Source: Saccoglossus kowalevskii (Eukaryota; Hemichordata; Enteropneusta; Harrimaniidae). From it: DNA of 10,143 bases. The translations under genes and the position numbers were made by a program. The stretch is from the NCBI RefSeq assembly GCF_000003605.2, contig NW_003110484.1:117497-127639 (forward strand), read 5' to 3'. Shown here piece by piece: positions 1-7,110 of the stretch. Numbering within the stretch: position 1 is the first letter of the stretch; each line of letters starts with the position of its first letter. The notes under the pieces are model-generated. The model was given only the letters and a program-made list of their open reading frames with translations, was not told the DNA's origin and did no database searches.

Positions 1-287
1 GTATATTAGAAAGTTACATATACGTTACAGGTTACATGTATATTAGAAGTTACATATACGTTACAGGTTACATGTATATTGGAAGTTACATATACGTTAC
101 AGGTTACATGTATATTAGAAGTTACATATACGTTACAGGTTACATGTATATTGGAAGTTATATATACATTACAGGTTACATGTATATTAGAAGTTACATA
201 TACGTGACAGGTTACATGTATATTAGAAGTTACGTATACATTACAGGTTACATGTATATGAGAAGTTACATATACGTGACAGGTTAT
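1..287. repeat. 36-bp minisatellite, about 8 copies
   Basis: Tandem units begin with GTTACAT at 31, 67, 103, 139, 175, 211 and 247. A partial unit lies at the window edge (1-30) and a decaying end at 283-287, so the array probably continues beyond the window. Each unit is two related 18-bp halves: GTTACATGTATATTAGAA and GTTACATATACGTTACAG share the first seven bases and several later ones. Because 36 is divisible by 3, the plus strand is open for 89 codons with a 12-residue period (MYIRSYIYVTGY-like). I read this as a by-product of the period and not a protein. The first partial copy has one extra A near position 11, which breaks that frame. Confidence 0.95.
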
Positions 288-1318
288 TACTGTACAATGC
301 TTTAAAAAAGCTAGATAAACATGTAAAACATTTAAACAGTCCAGTCGTGCCTACAATGAAAAACGTGCAATATATCTTAGCCAAAAAGTTATTTTCAAAA
401 AACACAAACGTGCATTACAAAAAAAGTTAGTTTAAAAAAGGCTGCGTATGCCTAAAATGCTAAATATATGAGCCTTCTCAGGTCAAAGTGGGGTTTCACA
501 AATACCAAAAGTGAATTTAAAAAAAATACCTAATCTATCAAAAATTGTACGTTTGGCAATTTTGAAACCCGACGTTTCGCCATTCCAGGCACGTTAGACA
601 TGTTTGAACTTTTACTCATGTCAGCATTGTAGTTTTCAAACATGTACTGCACTATACACGTGTTACCCTAATCTCAAACATGTATACTAGTCTGTTGTTG
701 GACATACCTCCAAATTTGAATCGAGTCTAAGTATTACTCAAATGAATATGTAGGGAATCCGCTTTCATTTTTCTAGAGTGTCTTACTGCCGAAAATTGGT
801 CTATCGCATATTTCTCGCAAAGCGTGTAAATACTGAATGCACTCAATTTCTTGTAATTGACAACACGTATAGTTGGATTATACTCAACTCGTGTCGATTA
901 TTTTTGACACTAAGTTATCTGAAAAAATGTTACCAGCCACTAGGATAGGTCACTGGTGACAGTTCGTGTTATGACTGCTGGCACACGACGACCCTGTAAT
1001 ATCTTATCATAACAATGTCATAGGCTGTCAGAGTTTTAATTTTAAATGAATTGTTGGTGAATTTCCAATGTGAACTTTTGATCTGCCGCCTGTTTCTTCT
1101 CACTCATCGAGCCAGATCGGATTCCATCTGGTCGCCGATTTTTGACGAAGAGTTATTTCATGTAAACATTGTTAGGTTTCAAGCCTGATGTAATATATGA
1201 GTAATGGTGTTCTCTGCGGACTGGCGTCACACTTCTTAATTTGGCTGTGGAAGTTCATGCCACTTTCACTCTCTGAGGAACGCACGGCAAAACCCGTCGG
1301 TGAAACAAGAGCGCCTAA
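288..1318. other. Unassigned AT-rich sequence
   Basis: No gene, RNA gene or transposon end can be supported in this stretch. It contains short runs of A and a few scattered short similarities. AAACGTGCA occurs at 361 and 406, each followed by an AAAAAGTTA-like string, and TCAAACATGTA occurs twice between about 637 and 686. These are too short to define an element. All six frames are broken by frequent stops. Confidence 0.6.
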
Positions 1319-1573
1319 TTAAAGGACGGTAATCGTCGTGCCGCGCATGTGCGACATTTGTGTTGATAAACATTGATTTCCCCATAATCCAATGCGCTAT
1401 TTCAATGGAAATCACAAATATGAGGTTTGACCTGGGCGCGACTTGCACTAATTACCGCAAGTAACTCCTTCGATACCTTCCAATCAACTAAAAAACAGTC
1501 AAAGTCGCCATCTTTGTTTATATGAGACCCATATATCTCGTGCATGCGTGGCGCGACGACTACTGTCCTTTAA
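1319..1573 (+). mobile_element. MITE family A, copy 1 (internally deleted)
   Basis: The left end TTAAAGGACGGTAATCGTCG is matched in reverse complement by the right end at 1543-1573, with about 27 of 31 positions identical. TTAA lies at both outer edges (1319-1322 and 1570-1573), which could be a TTAA target duplication. There is no transposase, so the copy is non-autonomous. Compared with the copy at 2677-2983 it lacks about 52 bp: AACTAAAAAA is followed directly by CAGTCAAAGTCG, whereas the other copy has a segment ending in TTGATCTGCACAA between them. The superfamily is unresolved. TTAA or TA duplications occur in several groups, and the termini do not match the CCC-initial ends usual for piggyBac. 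Confidence 0.88.
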
Positions 1574-1781
1574 CTTTACTTTAAACGTTGTTTAGGCAAT
1601 GATCACGCAGTTCACTGAGAGGGCGCTTTTCATAACGACGGTTAATAGCAGCGGCCAACGGTATCGAATATATCCACCACAGTCATCAGCATAATAATAC
1701 CCCTCCACCATTGTCTTTGCGTCTTAAACATTTTACTGTATTCCAATCTAAATTCCTAGTAAAAGTGCGAGATAGGTTTCG

Positions 1782-2050
1782 TTAAAGGGCGGTTGTCGTC
1801 GCGCATGTGCGACATTAGTGTCGATAAATATTGATTTTCCTACATTCTAATGCGCTCTTCTAATGAAAATAACAAATGCGAGTTTTGACCTGGGCGCGAC
1901 TTGTAGTAATTACCGCCGGTGACTCCTTCGATTTCTTCCATTCACTTAAAAATATCTAATTAAAGCCTGGTAACATCTCAGTGTGTACTCGTTGATCTGC
2001 GCAACAAAGTCGCCATCTTTGTTATATGAGACCCATATATCTCGCACATG
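1782..2050 (+). mobile_element. MITE family A, copy 2 (right end lost)
   Basis: It begins TTAAAGGGCGGTTGTCGTCG and follows copy 1 and copy 3 through GACCTGGGCGCGACTTG, the CTCCTTCGAT segment, the TCGTTGATCTGC segment missing from copy 1, and GTCGCCATCTTTG. Homology fades after CTCGCACATG at 2041-2050. The expected right TIR (CGCGACGACCACCGCCCTTTAA-like) is absent or heavily mutated. With the left TIR near-intact and the right one gone, this is a truncated, presumably immobile copy. The 208 bp between this copy and copy 1 hold nothing I can identify. Confidence 0.85.
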
Positions 2051-2676
2051 TCACCATCTTCTTAGACCAGACTGAACTAACCACGTATTTTGAATTTCAT
2101 AGAAGAAGAAACAAAGAACTATGAAGAATATTGTTAAGGCAATAAAATTCCCATGGTTTGGTGAATATTATTTTTCTCACAATTTATCCACTTTATTATG
2201 AAATCAGTCTACCATTTCCAAATGTTATTTAGAATTGTATTGTAGAATAAATAATCTATGTGAACGGAACGAGCGCCCTCTCACACAAAATATCCCCTTT
2301 CTTTCGTTCATTGAGAATGTAAAGTAACAGTCCTGGATTTACTCTACAGTTGACAACAATAAATGTCGTGAATGTTAGCAAAAGTACACAGAACTGTCTC
2401 CGTTAATGTCCACACAAGTTTTTTTTTTAGTTTGGCTGTGAGGGTAAAAAATTAAAAAATCTCGGGGTGGCGGAAAACAAATTTTGCAAGCTAGATACCG
2501 AGAGAAAAATAAATGTATGCAAAACACGTTAGGACATTCAAGAATGTACAAATAAGACAGCGGGAAAAATAAAATTGCACTGGTCATACTCGTTCATCCT
2601 GCAATACAATGTGGTATATTATAGTAATCACGCAGTGAATAAATAATAGTCAACTGAACATAATACAAGCACAATA
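2051..2676. other. Unassigned AT-rich spacer
   Basis: Nothing beyond low-complexity AT-rich sequence can be supported. A 70-codon minus-strand ORF at 2375-2587 has no recognisable motif, is rich in F, Y and C as AT-rich noise usually is, and is not annotated as a gene. Confidence 0.6.
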
Positions 2677-2983
2677 TTGAAGGGCGGTGGTCGTCGCGCC
2701 ACGCATGCTTGAAAGATATGGGTCGCATATAAACAAAGATGGCGATTTTGACTGTTGTGCAGATCAACGAGTACATACTGAGACATTATTAAGCTTTAAT
2801 TAGGTATTTTTTAGTTGATTGGAAGGTATCGAAGGAATCACCGGCGGGAATCAGTACAAGTCGCGCCCAGGTCAAACATCATACTTGTGATTTCCATTAG
2901 AAGAGCGCATTGGATTATGGGAAAATCAATGTTTATCAACACAAATGTCGCACATGCTCAGCGCGACAACCACCACCCTTGAA
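2677..2983 (-). mobile_element. MITE family A, copy 3 (full length, reverse)
   Basis: This is the fullest copy, about 300 bp, reversed relative to copies 1 and 2. Its ends are AAGGGCGGTGGTCGTCGCGC on the left and GCGCGACAACCACCACCCTT on the right. The flanks TTGAA (2677-2681) and TTGAA (2979-2983) form a perfect 5-bp direct repeat if the element is taken to start at GGGCGG, or a 3-bp TGA repeat if it starts at AGGG. This conflicts mildly with the TTAA reading of copy 1, so the duplication length remains open. The copy contains both the TCGTTGATCTGC segment and the GATGGCG segment and has no coding capacity. Confidence 0.9.
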
Positions 2984-3499
2984 AATGTGCAACATATAAC
3001 ATAAGTAATACATTTATAGTTTGTTAACATTTAAAATATCATTAATTAACAAAATGACCGTTGGCAATGGAACCAGCATTTGTACTTGGCAGTGGAGAAA
3101 CAATTCTATTTTATTTATAAGAAATGAATATTTTCATCATATATGGAAATTTCAACCGGGCAGTTTTAGTTACTTTGTTTCCACATTCAATTAGCGCATA
3201 TAATTTATTGCCAAAATATTATTCATCTGAAGGTGAACCTGGTATTTATTTTTTCAATTGATTATGTATGCGCTGAAATTATGAAATTCGTGATATTACA
3301 CAATAATTATTTTATTGATATTTTACCTGGTTTATTTACGACACATATTCAGGTAAAATTTGAATTTATTGTAAGTACGTAACTTATTTTTTTTAATTGG
3401 TTGTTACGTTACATCAGTCTAAATCCTATCAAAATAAAGTTGTTTGATGTTTGTTATAAATTGAATTAAATCTAGTCCAATATCATAAATTGCAGTTAC
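2984..3499. other. Unassigned very AT-rich sequence
   Basis: No gene or transposon boundary is visible up to the 9-bp target duplication at 3500. The only local structure is the inverted repeat listed separately at 3314-3365. Confidence 0.6.
3314..3365. repeat. Short inverted repeat (hairpin potential)
   Basis: ATTGATATTTTACCTG at 3314-3329 is the near reverse complement of CAGGTAAAATTTGAAT at 3350-3365, with 14 of 16 positions pairing and a perfect 10-bp core. The loop is about 20 bp. No transposon flanks or target duplication are apparent and no function can be assigned. Confidence 0.6.
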
Positions 3500-3508
3500 A
3501 TCCTGCAA

Positions 3509-3845
3509 CAATCTGATTAAAATCTGATGTAGTGTACGGGCTTTAATTATTTTGGCTATAAACTTATTTTAATTTTATGTTTTATTACTTTTGTTATTAA
3601 TGCCTTTTTATTTTATTATTTTACTTTGATTTTGTGATTTTTTTTTAAATTCCGCCCTACATACATCTGCGGCTGATCTGCACTGGCTCGGAAGATGAAT
3701 TCTGATTGGCTAAAAAAACAAAAAACTTGTGGCGTTGAATGCACGTTCATTGTCAGTATTGTTATGCAAATTCAAACTAGCTAATCATTTACAACCTTCC
3801 GAGCCAGTGCAGATTAGCCCTACATCTGAGCCGATGCCTATGTAA
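3509..3845 (+). repeat. Left TIR of long-TIR element (interrupted)
   Basis: Left arm of the inverted repeat, read inward: CAATCTGATT, then GTAGTGTACGGGC, a long AT-rich tract, then TTCCGCCCTACATACATCTG. It breaks at 3669 for the 151-bp insertion and its duplicated target, then resumes at 3829 with AGCCGATGCCTATGTAA. The AT-rich tract is a few bases longer than in the right arm. Confidence 0.9.
3670..3820. mobile_element. Nested 151-bp TIR transposon (hAT- or Merlin-like)
   Basis: Its 24-bp terminal inverted repeats, GGCTGATCTGCACTGGCTCG.. at 3671-3694 and ..CGAGCCAGTGCAGATTAGCC at 3796-3819, differ at one base. It is flanked by a perfect 8-bp direct repeat, TACATCTG, at 3662-3669 and 3821-3828. 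The insertion-free target survives in the right TIR of the host element (about 4677-4694), which reads through ACATCTGAGCCG without interruption. An 8-bp duplication suits hAT or Merlin elements, but the termini are not diagnostic to me. It has no coding capacity. Confidence 0.92.
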
Positions 3846-4495
3846 CGAGATTTCAACGAGACCCACTGTCGACGATTTTAGTCAACGAATCACAGACCTT
3901 CTCCTATAGCGCACATGATGACGTCACTGGGCAGAGTCAGGTGGCAAGTGACGATTTTGTTTCCACCGGTTCGACCGAACACCGGTGTCTTTTTCCAGTC
4001 GCTTGCCCTGGAGACGGGTGATGTTTTGTTGACGATCGGGTCAAAACCGTCTACGGTATTGAAGCCATAGCTGTAAATATTCATCAAAATGTATCAACAT
4101 TTTGTACATTATACAATAACTCTTTATTAAAGTAATTGAGCTGATTTGGAATGGAATAAAATATTTTTTATTTGGAACACATCGCAATTGATCAGGAAAT
4201 ATTTTTTTGCTCCAATTTTCTGCGTCGATGCCGTGGGCCGGTGACCGTTATACAATTTAAAATTTGCATTGTTTACTATAGCTGTTTACAGTGTTCTAAT
4301 CATTACGATTTACTTATTTTTTTGCTTCCATTCTAGATAATTATGCTCAGTGTTTGATGTAAAATTGAAGCGATGGCTGAATAAACGAACCTTGGCTGGC
4401 GAAGATGTATCAGGAAGTGTACACATTTGTTGGAAGTGAACAAAATATTCAATGTAATGACAAAAATTGTAAAATGCTGTGGAATTTCTTTTGTA

Positions 4496-4501
4496 AATAA
4501 A
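4496..4501 (+). promoter_or_regulatory. Possible polyadenylation signal (AATAAA)
   Basis: AATAAA occurs about 160 bp downstream of the acceptor-like TTCTAG at 4336, and a T/G-containing stretch follows it. In AT-rich DNA this hexamer is common by chance. It is noted only because of its position within the element's cargo. Confidence 0.2.
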
Positions 4502-4612
4502 AATATACTAGCAATTTTCTATTAATGGTTTATTCAAGTGGGCAAAATATAATGTACAGAAAGATTGCCCGTAGAGTATCGCTGCACTGAAAAGTAAGCA
4601 ACCGACAGCCTG

Positions 4613-4620
4613 TATAAAAG
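4613..4620 (+). promoter_or_regulatory. TATA-box-like TATAAAAG
   Basis: A consensus-quality TATAAAAG is followed by a G-rich run and an inverted CCAAT box (GATTGGCTG, about 4630). It lies just inside the right TIR of the long-TIR element, pointing outward. No start site or transcript can be inferred from sequence, and chance occurrence is possible. Confidence 0.25.
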
Positions 4621-4664
4621 GGGGCCTGTGATTGGCTGTTACTAACGCGAGATTTGAACGGGAC

Positions 4665-4831
4665 TTACGTAGGCGTCGGCTCAGATGTATGTAGGGCGGA
4701 ATTAAAAAAATCAAAGTAAAATAATAAAATAAAAAGGCATTCATAACAAAAGTAATAAAAAATAAAATTAAAATAAGTTTATAGCCAAAATAATTAAAGC
4801 CCGTACACTACATCAGATTTTAATCAGATTG
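4665..4831 (-). repeat. Right TIR of long-TIR element (uninterrupted)
   Basis: Right arm, the reverse complement of 3509-3669 plus 3829-3845. It preserves the uninterrupted version of the site where the left arm carries the 151-bp insertion. A minus-strand 78-codon ORF crosses this arm (4508-4744) and is regarded as noise. Confidence 0.9.
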
Positions 4832-4976
4832 ATCCTGCAATAACCATACAGTCAAATAGGCAAAACTTTACATTTAAATAAATAGATAAGATTTTGGGGG
4901 AAACTGTACAATTATGTGAATTACACCTGGTGCACGAGTTACTTTCAAATTAAATTATTTATGAGGCTTTGCGTTC

Positions 4977-5048
4977 TTAGCGTGTGTTGTTATCGTCGCT
5001 TGGCACCCAATTCCCACGCGTGCGCAGGTGACGACCCTCCCGCTTTAA
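4977..5048. mobile_element. Decayed 72-bp MITE remnant (probable)
   Basis: The right edge read inward, TTAAAGCGGGAGGGTCGTC, matches the family A terminus TTAAAGGGCGGTGGTCGTC at about 15 of 19 positions. The left edge TTAGCGTGTGTTGTTATCGTCGC is weaker but also ends in the ATCGTCGC motif. The whole is little more than two TIRs back to back. It lies directly where the LINE similarity stops (5049), consistent with insertion into the LINE, although LINE sequence could not be picked up again on the far side. Confidence 0.45.
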
Positions 5049-5727
5049 CTATCACTTGTCATAATATTCGTGCAAGTTGTCAAAACTATTTTTTTTGCAA
5101 GCCACAAATTTGAATCTGATAAAATAATAATATCGTCTGCAAAGAGCAGACAACTCGGGTTGATATTGTCAAAAGTAATATACCAGATACATAAAAAAGC
5201 GAGCTGAACTACAACTTTGTTTACGCTCCTGTTGAATAAAAACAATTTAGTATCTGAATACATTGATTTTATTAAGTTGAAGAATTATCCATTGACTCCT
5301 GCTTTTAGTAATTTGTATAACATTTCTTCTCAACAAACACTGTCAAATGTCTTAAAATACGAAAGTAAACAAAGCAAACAATTACGGTGTTTCACTTGCC
5401 GAGTTAATATATTTATAAATTAAAGATTTGGGAATAAAAACACTGTCTGATGTTTGCCCATTTTTTATTAAATCCAAATTGTGATTCGTGAAAGTATTGT
5501 TTACTATCGAGAAACTTTGTAATCTCATGTTTAGAAATGCACTAAGTAATTTAAAATTACAAATAGAAATCCTCTGTAATTATTTACATTTTTAATCTCA
5601 CCTGACTTATGTAGTGGTATTAAAATAACCTGTAATCCATACGGAACGGTACTTTCCACTCAATAACATTTGATTAAATAATTTTTCGTATACATAATAC
5701 TAATTTTGATGTAAAGCACTTGATCAT
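5049..5727 (-). pseudogene. LINE reverse transcriptase domain, degenerate
   Basis: In minus-strand order: MIKC (5716-5727); a stretch reading EKLFNQMLLSGKYRSVW in another frame; IPLHKSGEIKNVNNYRG (5570-5620), the classic early RT motif; a QFGF box; FKTFDSV (about 5336-5356), equivalent to the palm motif with the first catalytic Asp; EEMLYKLLKAGVNG; FFNLIKSMYSDTKL (from 5284); CLLFADDIIILSDS with FADD at 5132-5143, the second catalytic box; and DNLHEYYDK (5055-5081). The GxxQGxxLSP motif expected between IKSMYSDTK and FADD is missing or scrambled, suggesting a small deletion. Stops follow FDSVC and VNG. This is a dead copy with no enzyme expected. Confidence 0.9.
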
Positions 5728-5867
5728 CTAGCACGGTGATCGTCGCGCTGTGCGTGTTCGAATTTCATGTATAAAATAAACAACTTGAATGTATATTACA
5801 CGCGTTATGTACGTCGCTATTTGTCCCATATCGAACAGGACGCGGCGCGACGACCACCGCCCTTTAA
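5728..5867. mobile_element. 140-bp MITE inserted in the LINE
   Basis: The right end CGCGACGACCACCGCCCTTTAA and left end CACGGTGATCGTCGCGCTGTGCG are family A-like TIRs. The pairing continues inward through TGTTCGA on the left and TCGAACA on the right. The middle (about 80 bp of AT-rich sequence) is unrelated to copies 1-3, so this is a distinct subfamily sharing ends. On the minus strand the LINE reading stops at LPLAD on one side and resumes at MIKC on the other, matching the usual LINE sequence in which this conserved aspartate is followed a few residues later by an M-L/I-K-C-like box. Insertion into the former ORF is therefore well supported. An 83-codon ORF crossing the right end is noise. 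Confidence 0.85.
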
Positions 5868-6680
5868 TTATTCAATCCGCCAGAGGCAGGTGATTTACCA
5901 TACTACCATTTTTGTTTTCTTTATAACATTAACAAATTCTTTTATGCTAAGGCTTTTATTAAGACCAGGATTACTAAAAATAACATCACATTTTTTTATC
6001 ATGTCAGTTACCTTTTAATCAATAACCAAATTATAATGATGAAAAATGATCGATCTAATCATTCGACAAAATTGATAATGATGATGTATTTGTATCTTTA
6101 AACGGGCAATTCATGAACTTAATAACTTGTTATGAGATACGTTTTCTTGCAAGTTCAAAGTCATTGCTAAATAGCTTATGGTTCTTGAAATATATCGCTG
6201 TATTTATGTTATTATTATGGCAGTGCATTCGCAAAATTGAATCGTGAAATAAAATATAATTTTGATGAGCTGTTCCAATCATATGGGAATCGATGTGATA
6301 CCAGTGATTTTGTTAGTAATGTATATTGCATTGACCGCTGAAGACAATAATCAGTGATCTGACATGCACTCATTAACTTTAAAGTAGTTAATTTGAAATA
6401 AACATATTTACAGTAATCAACTTGACTAACTCCATTATAAAAATATATTATATACAACATTTTCTGTACTTACCGGAAACGTTGTATAGAATCATACTGG
6501 TTATAAAAATGGATATACCTACTGGAGCTCAATCTCAGTAATAATGTTAAATTTAACTTCACCTGTAATATCAAAATTTGCATAATAAGATGGTCCCATT
6601 GGTTGAAAATAAATACTACACAGCAAGGGTTCTTATCTGAACTGAAGAACTATTTTTCTAGTTAACACTACGATGAAAAC
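5868..6680 (-). pseudogene. LINE endonuclease and linker, degenerate
   Basis: From the upstream end on the minus strand: EPLLCSIYF followed by MGPSYYANFDI (6567-6632) resembles the 'xLxLCxVYxPPExSxYY' segment of LINE endonucleases. Then SMILYNVSGKY, and NGVSQVDYC (6410-6436) followed by ITDYC resemble the late endonuclease G-S-x-I-D-Y and S-D-H boxes, with the SDH catalytic triplet apparently changed to TDY. The linker follows with YDWNSSSK and, less clearly, NDFELARKR. Finally IKEFVNVIKKTKNGS and LPLAD (5875 to about 5960) match the conserved lead-in to the RT. The 81-codon ORF at 6215-6460 is the best-preserved piece. Assignment rests on recognised motif order and not on an alignment. Confidence 0.7.
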
Positions 6681-7110
6681 TTTCCGTTGAAATTCATTTT
6701 ATTTTTTTGAAGAAAAAACCCTGAAAAACTGATTTTCACAACATAATTCAGGAATTTATATTAGCAATAATGCCCAACGAAATGTGTTACCCATACAACC
6801 ATGATTTTTGTCATAATTACTGCTTACAAAAGAATATTACAGAAAAGAAAAAAAAAATTTGCTATATTCTCTATATTTTTGCCTTGTATTTTCGTGAATT
6901 GTGACAGAAAGAAGCTGAAACAAACTATGTAGTGTGTTCAACAACTCATGTATGAACAATAACTTTAATAAATATTATTTTACTTGGAAAAATACTGTAT
7001 TTTTCTGCATAAAAACGAAAGGAACTGCTGACATCTGATATGAATCAGGGAGAAACTCTAACCCGCTCGCGCAGTTTCGTATCAGTTCAGAACTCCCCGT
7101 CTGAGTCACC

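Larger units (their letters stand above)
3846..4664. other. Interior (cargo) of the long-TIR element
   Basis: This segment has no transposase similarity. Its first 200 bp are clearly less AT-rich than the surroundings. They contain a 51-codon plus-strand ORF at 3915-4070 and an overlapping 65-codon minus-strand ORF at 3890-4087, neither of which I recognise. Further in, a pyrimidine-rich tract ends in TTCTAG at 4336, a possible splice acceptor, and AATAAA lies at 4496-4501. The order 'exon-like, acceptor-like, poly(A)-like' would fit capture of a host gene 3' end, as seen in Pack-MULEs, but each signal is weak alone. The interior is bounded by a 17-bp direct repeat (3846-3862 and 4648-4664). 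Confidence 0.5.
3509..4831. mobile_element. Long-TIR, MULE-like non-autonomous transposon
   Basis: The element runs from CAATCTGATTAAAATCTGAT on the left to ATCAGATTTTAATCAGATTG on the right. It is flanked by a perfect 9-bp direct repeat, ATCCTGCAA, at 3500-3508 and 4832-4840. The terminal inverted repeats are about 170-180 bp and over 90% alike by eye. Long TIRs with a 9-bp target duplication are the usual signature of the Mutator (MULE) superfamily. No transposase remains in the roughly 800-bp interior, so this is a non-autonomous derivative. The superfamily call rests on structure alone and was not confirmed by homology. A second transposon (3670-3820) lies inside the left TIR; without it the element would be about 1.16 kb. 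Confidence 0.85.
5049..6680 (-). mobile_element. Decayed LINE (non-LTR retrotransposon) fragment
   Basis: Read on the minus strand, this segment carries the conserved landmarks of a LINE ORF2 in the right order: parts of an APE-type endonuclease, a linker, then the reverse transcriptase palm. They are spread over three frames with many stops and frameshifts, so no long ORF marks the element. It is 5'-incomplete (nothing convincing beyond about 6680) and 3'-incomplete (lost at 5049), and a MITE splits it at 5728-5867. No poly(A) tail or target duplication is visible. The clade cannot be assigned from these fragments. Confidence 0.85.

Noticed and set aside
36-305. 89-codon ORF with a 12-residue repeat
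   Set aside because: It coincides with the 36-bp minisatellite; a period divisible by 3 with no stop in one frame gives this automatically. It has no upstream gene signals.
288-1318. Possible second decayed retrotransposon
   Set aside because: Several frames were read through for RT, endonuclease, integrase and transposase motifs. Some stretches are open but none shows an ordered motif series.
1266-1448. 60-codon minus-strand ORF
   Set aside because: Most of it lies in MITE copy 1, a non-coding element. The similar ORF at 2594-2776 overlaps copy 3 for the same reason.
1574-2300. Short inverted similarity GAGAGGGCGCT (near 1618) versus AGCGCCCTCTC (near 2271)
   Set aside because: About 11 bp with unrelated flanks and no target duplication; not enough to call an element.
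3890-4087. 65-codon minus-strand ORF in the long-TIR element as a gene
   Set aside because: It overlaps an antisense ORF of similar size, has no recognised domain, and coding strand cannot be decided. It is described as cargo only.
5217-5423. 68-codon plus-strand ORF
   Set aside because: It lies antisense to the LINE reverse transcriptase, whose conserved motifs read on the minus strand.
5728-5867. tRNA-derived SINE (GTTCGAATT resembles a B box)
   Set aside because: No A box at suitable spacing and no poly(A) or simple-repeat tail. The terminal inverted repeats explain the element as a DNA transposon.
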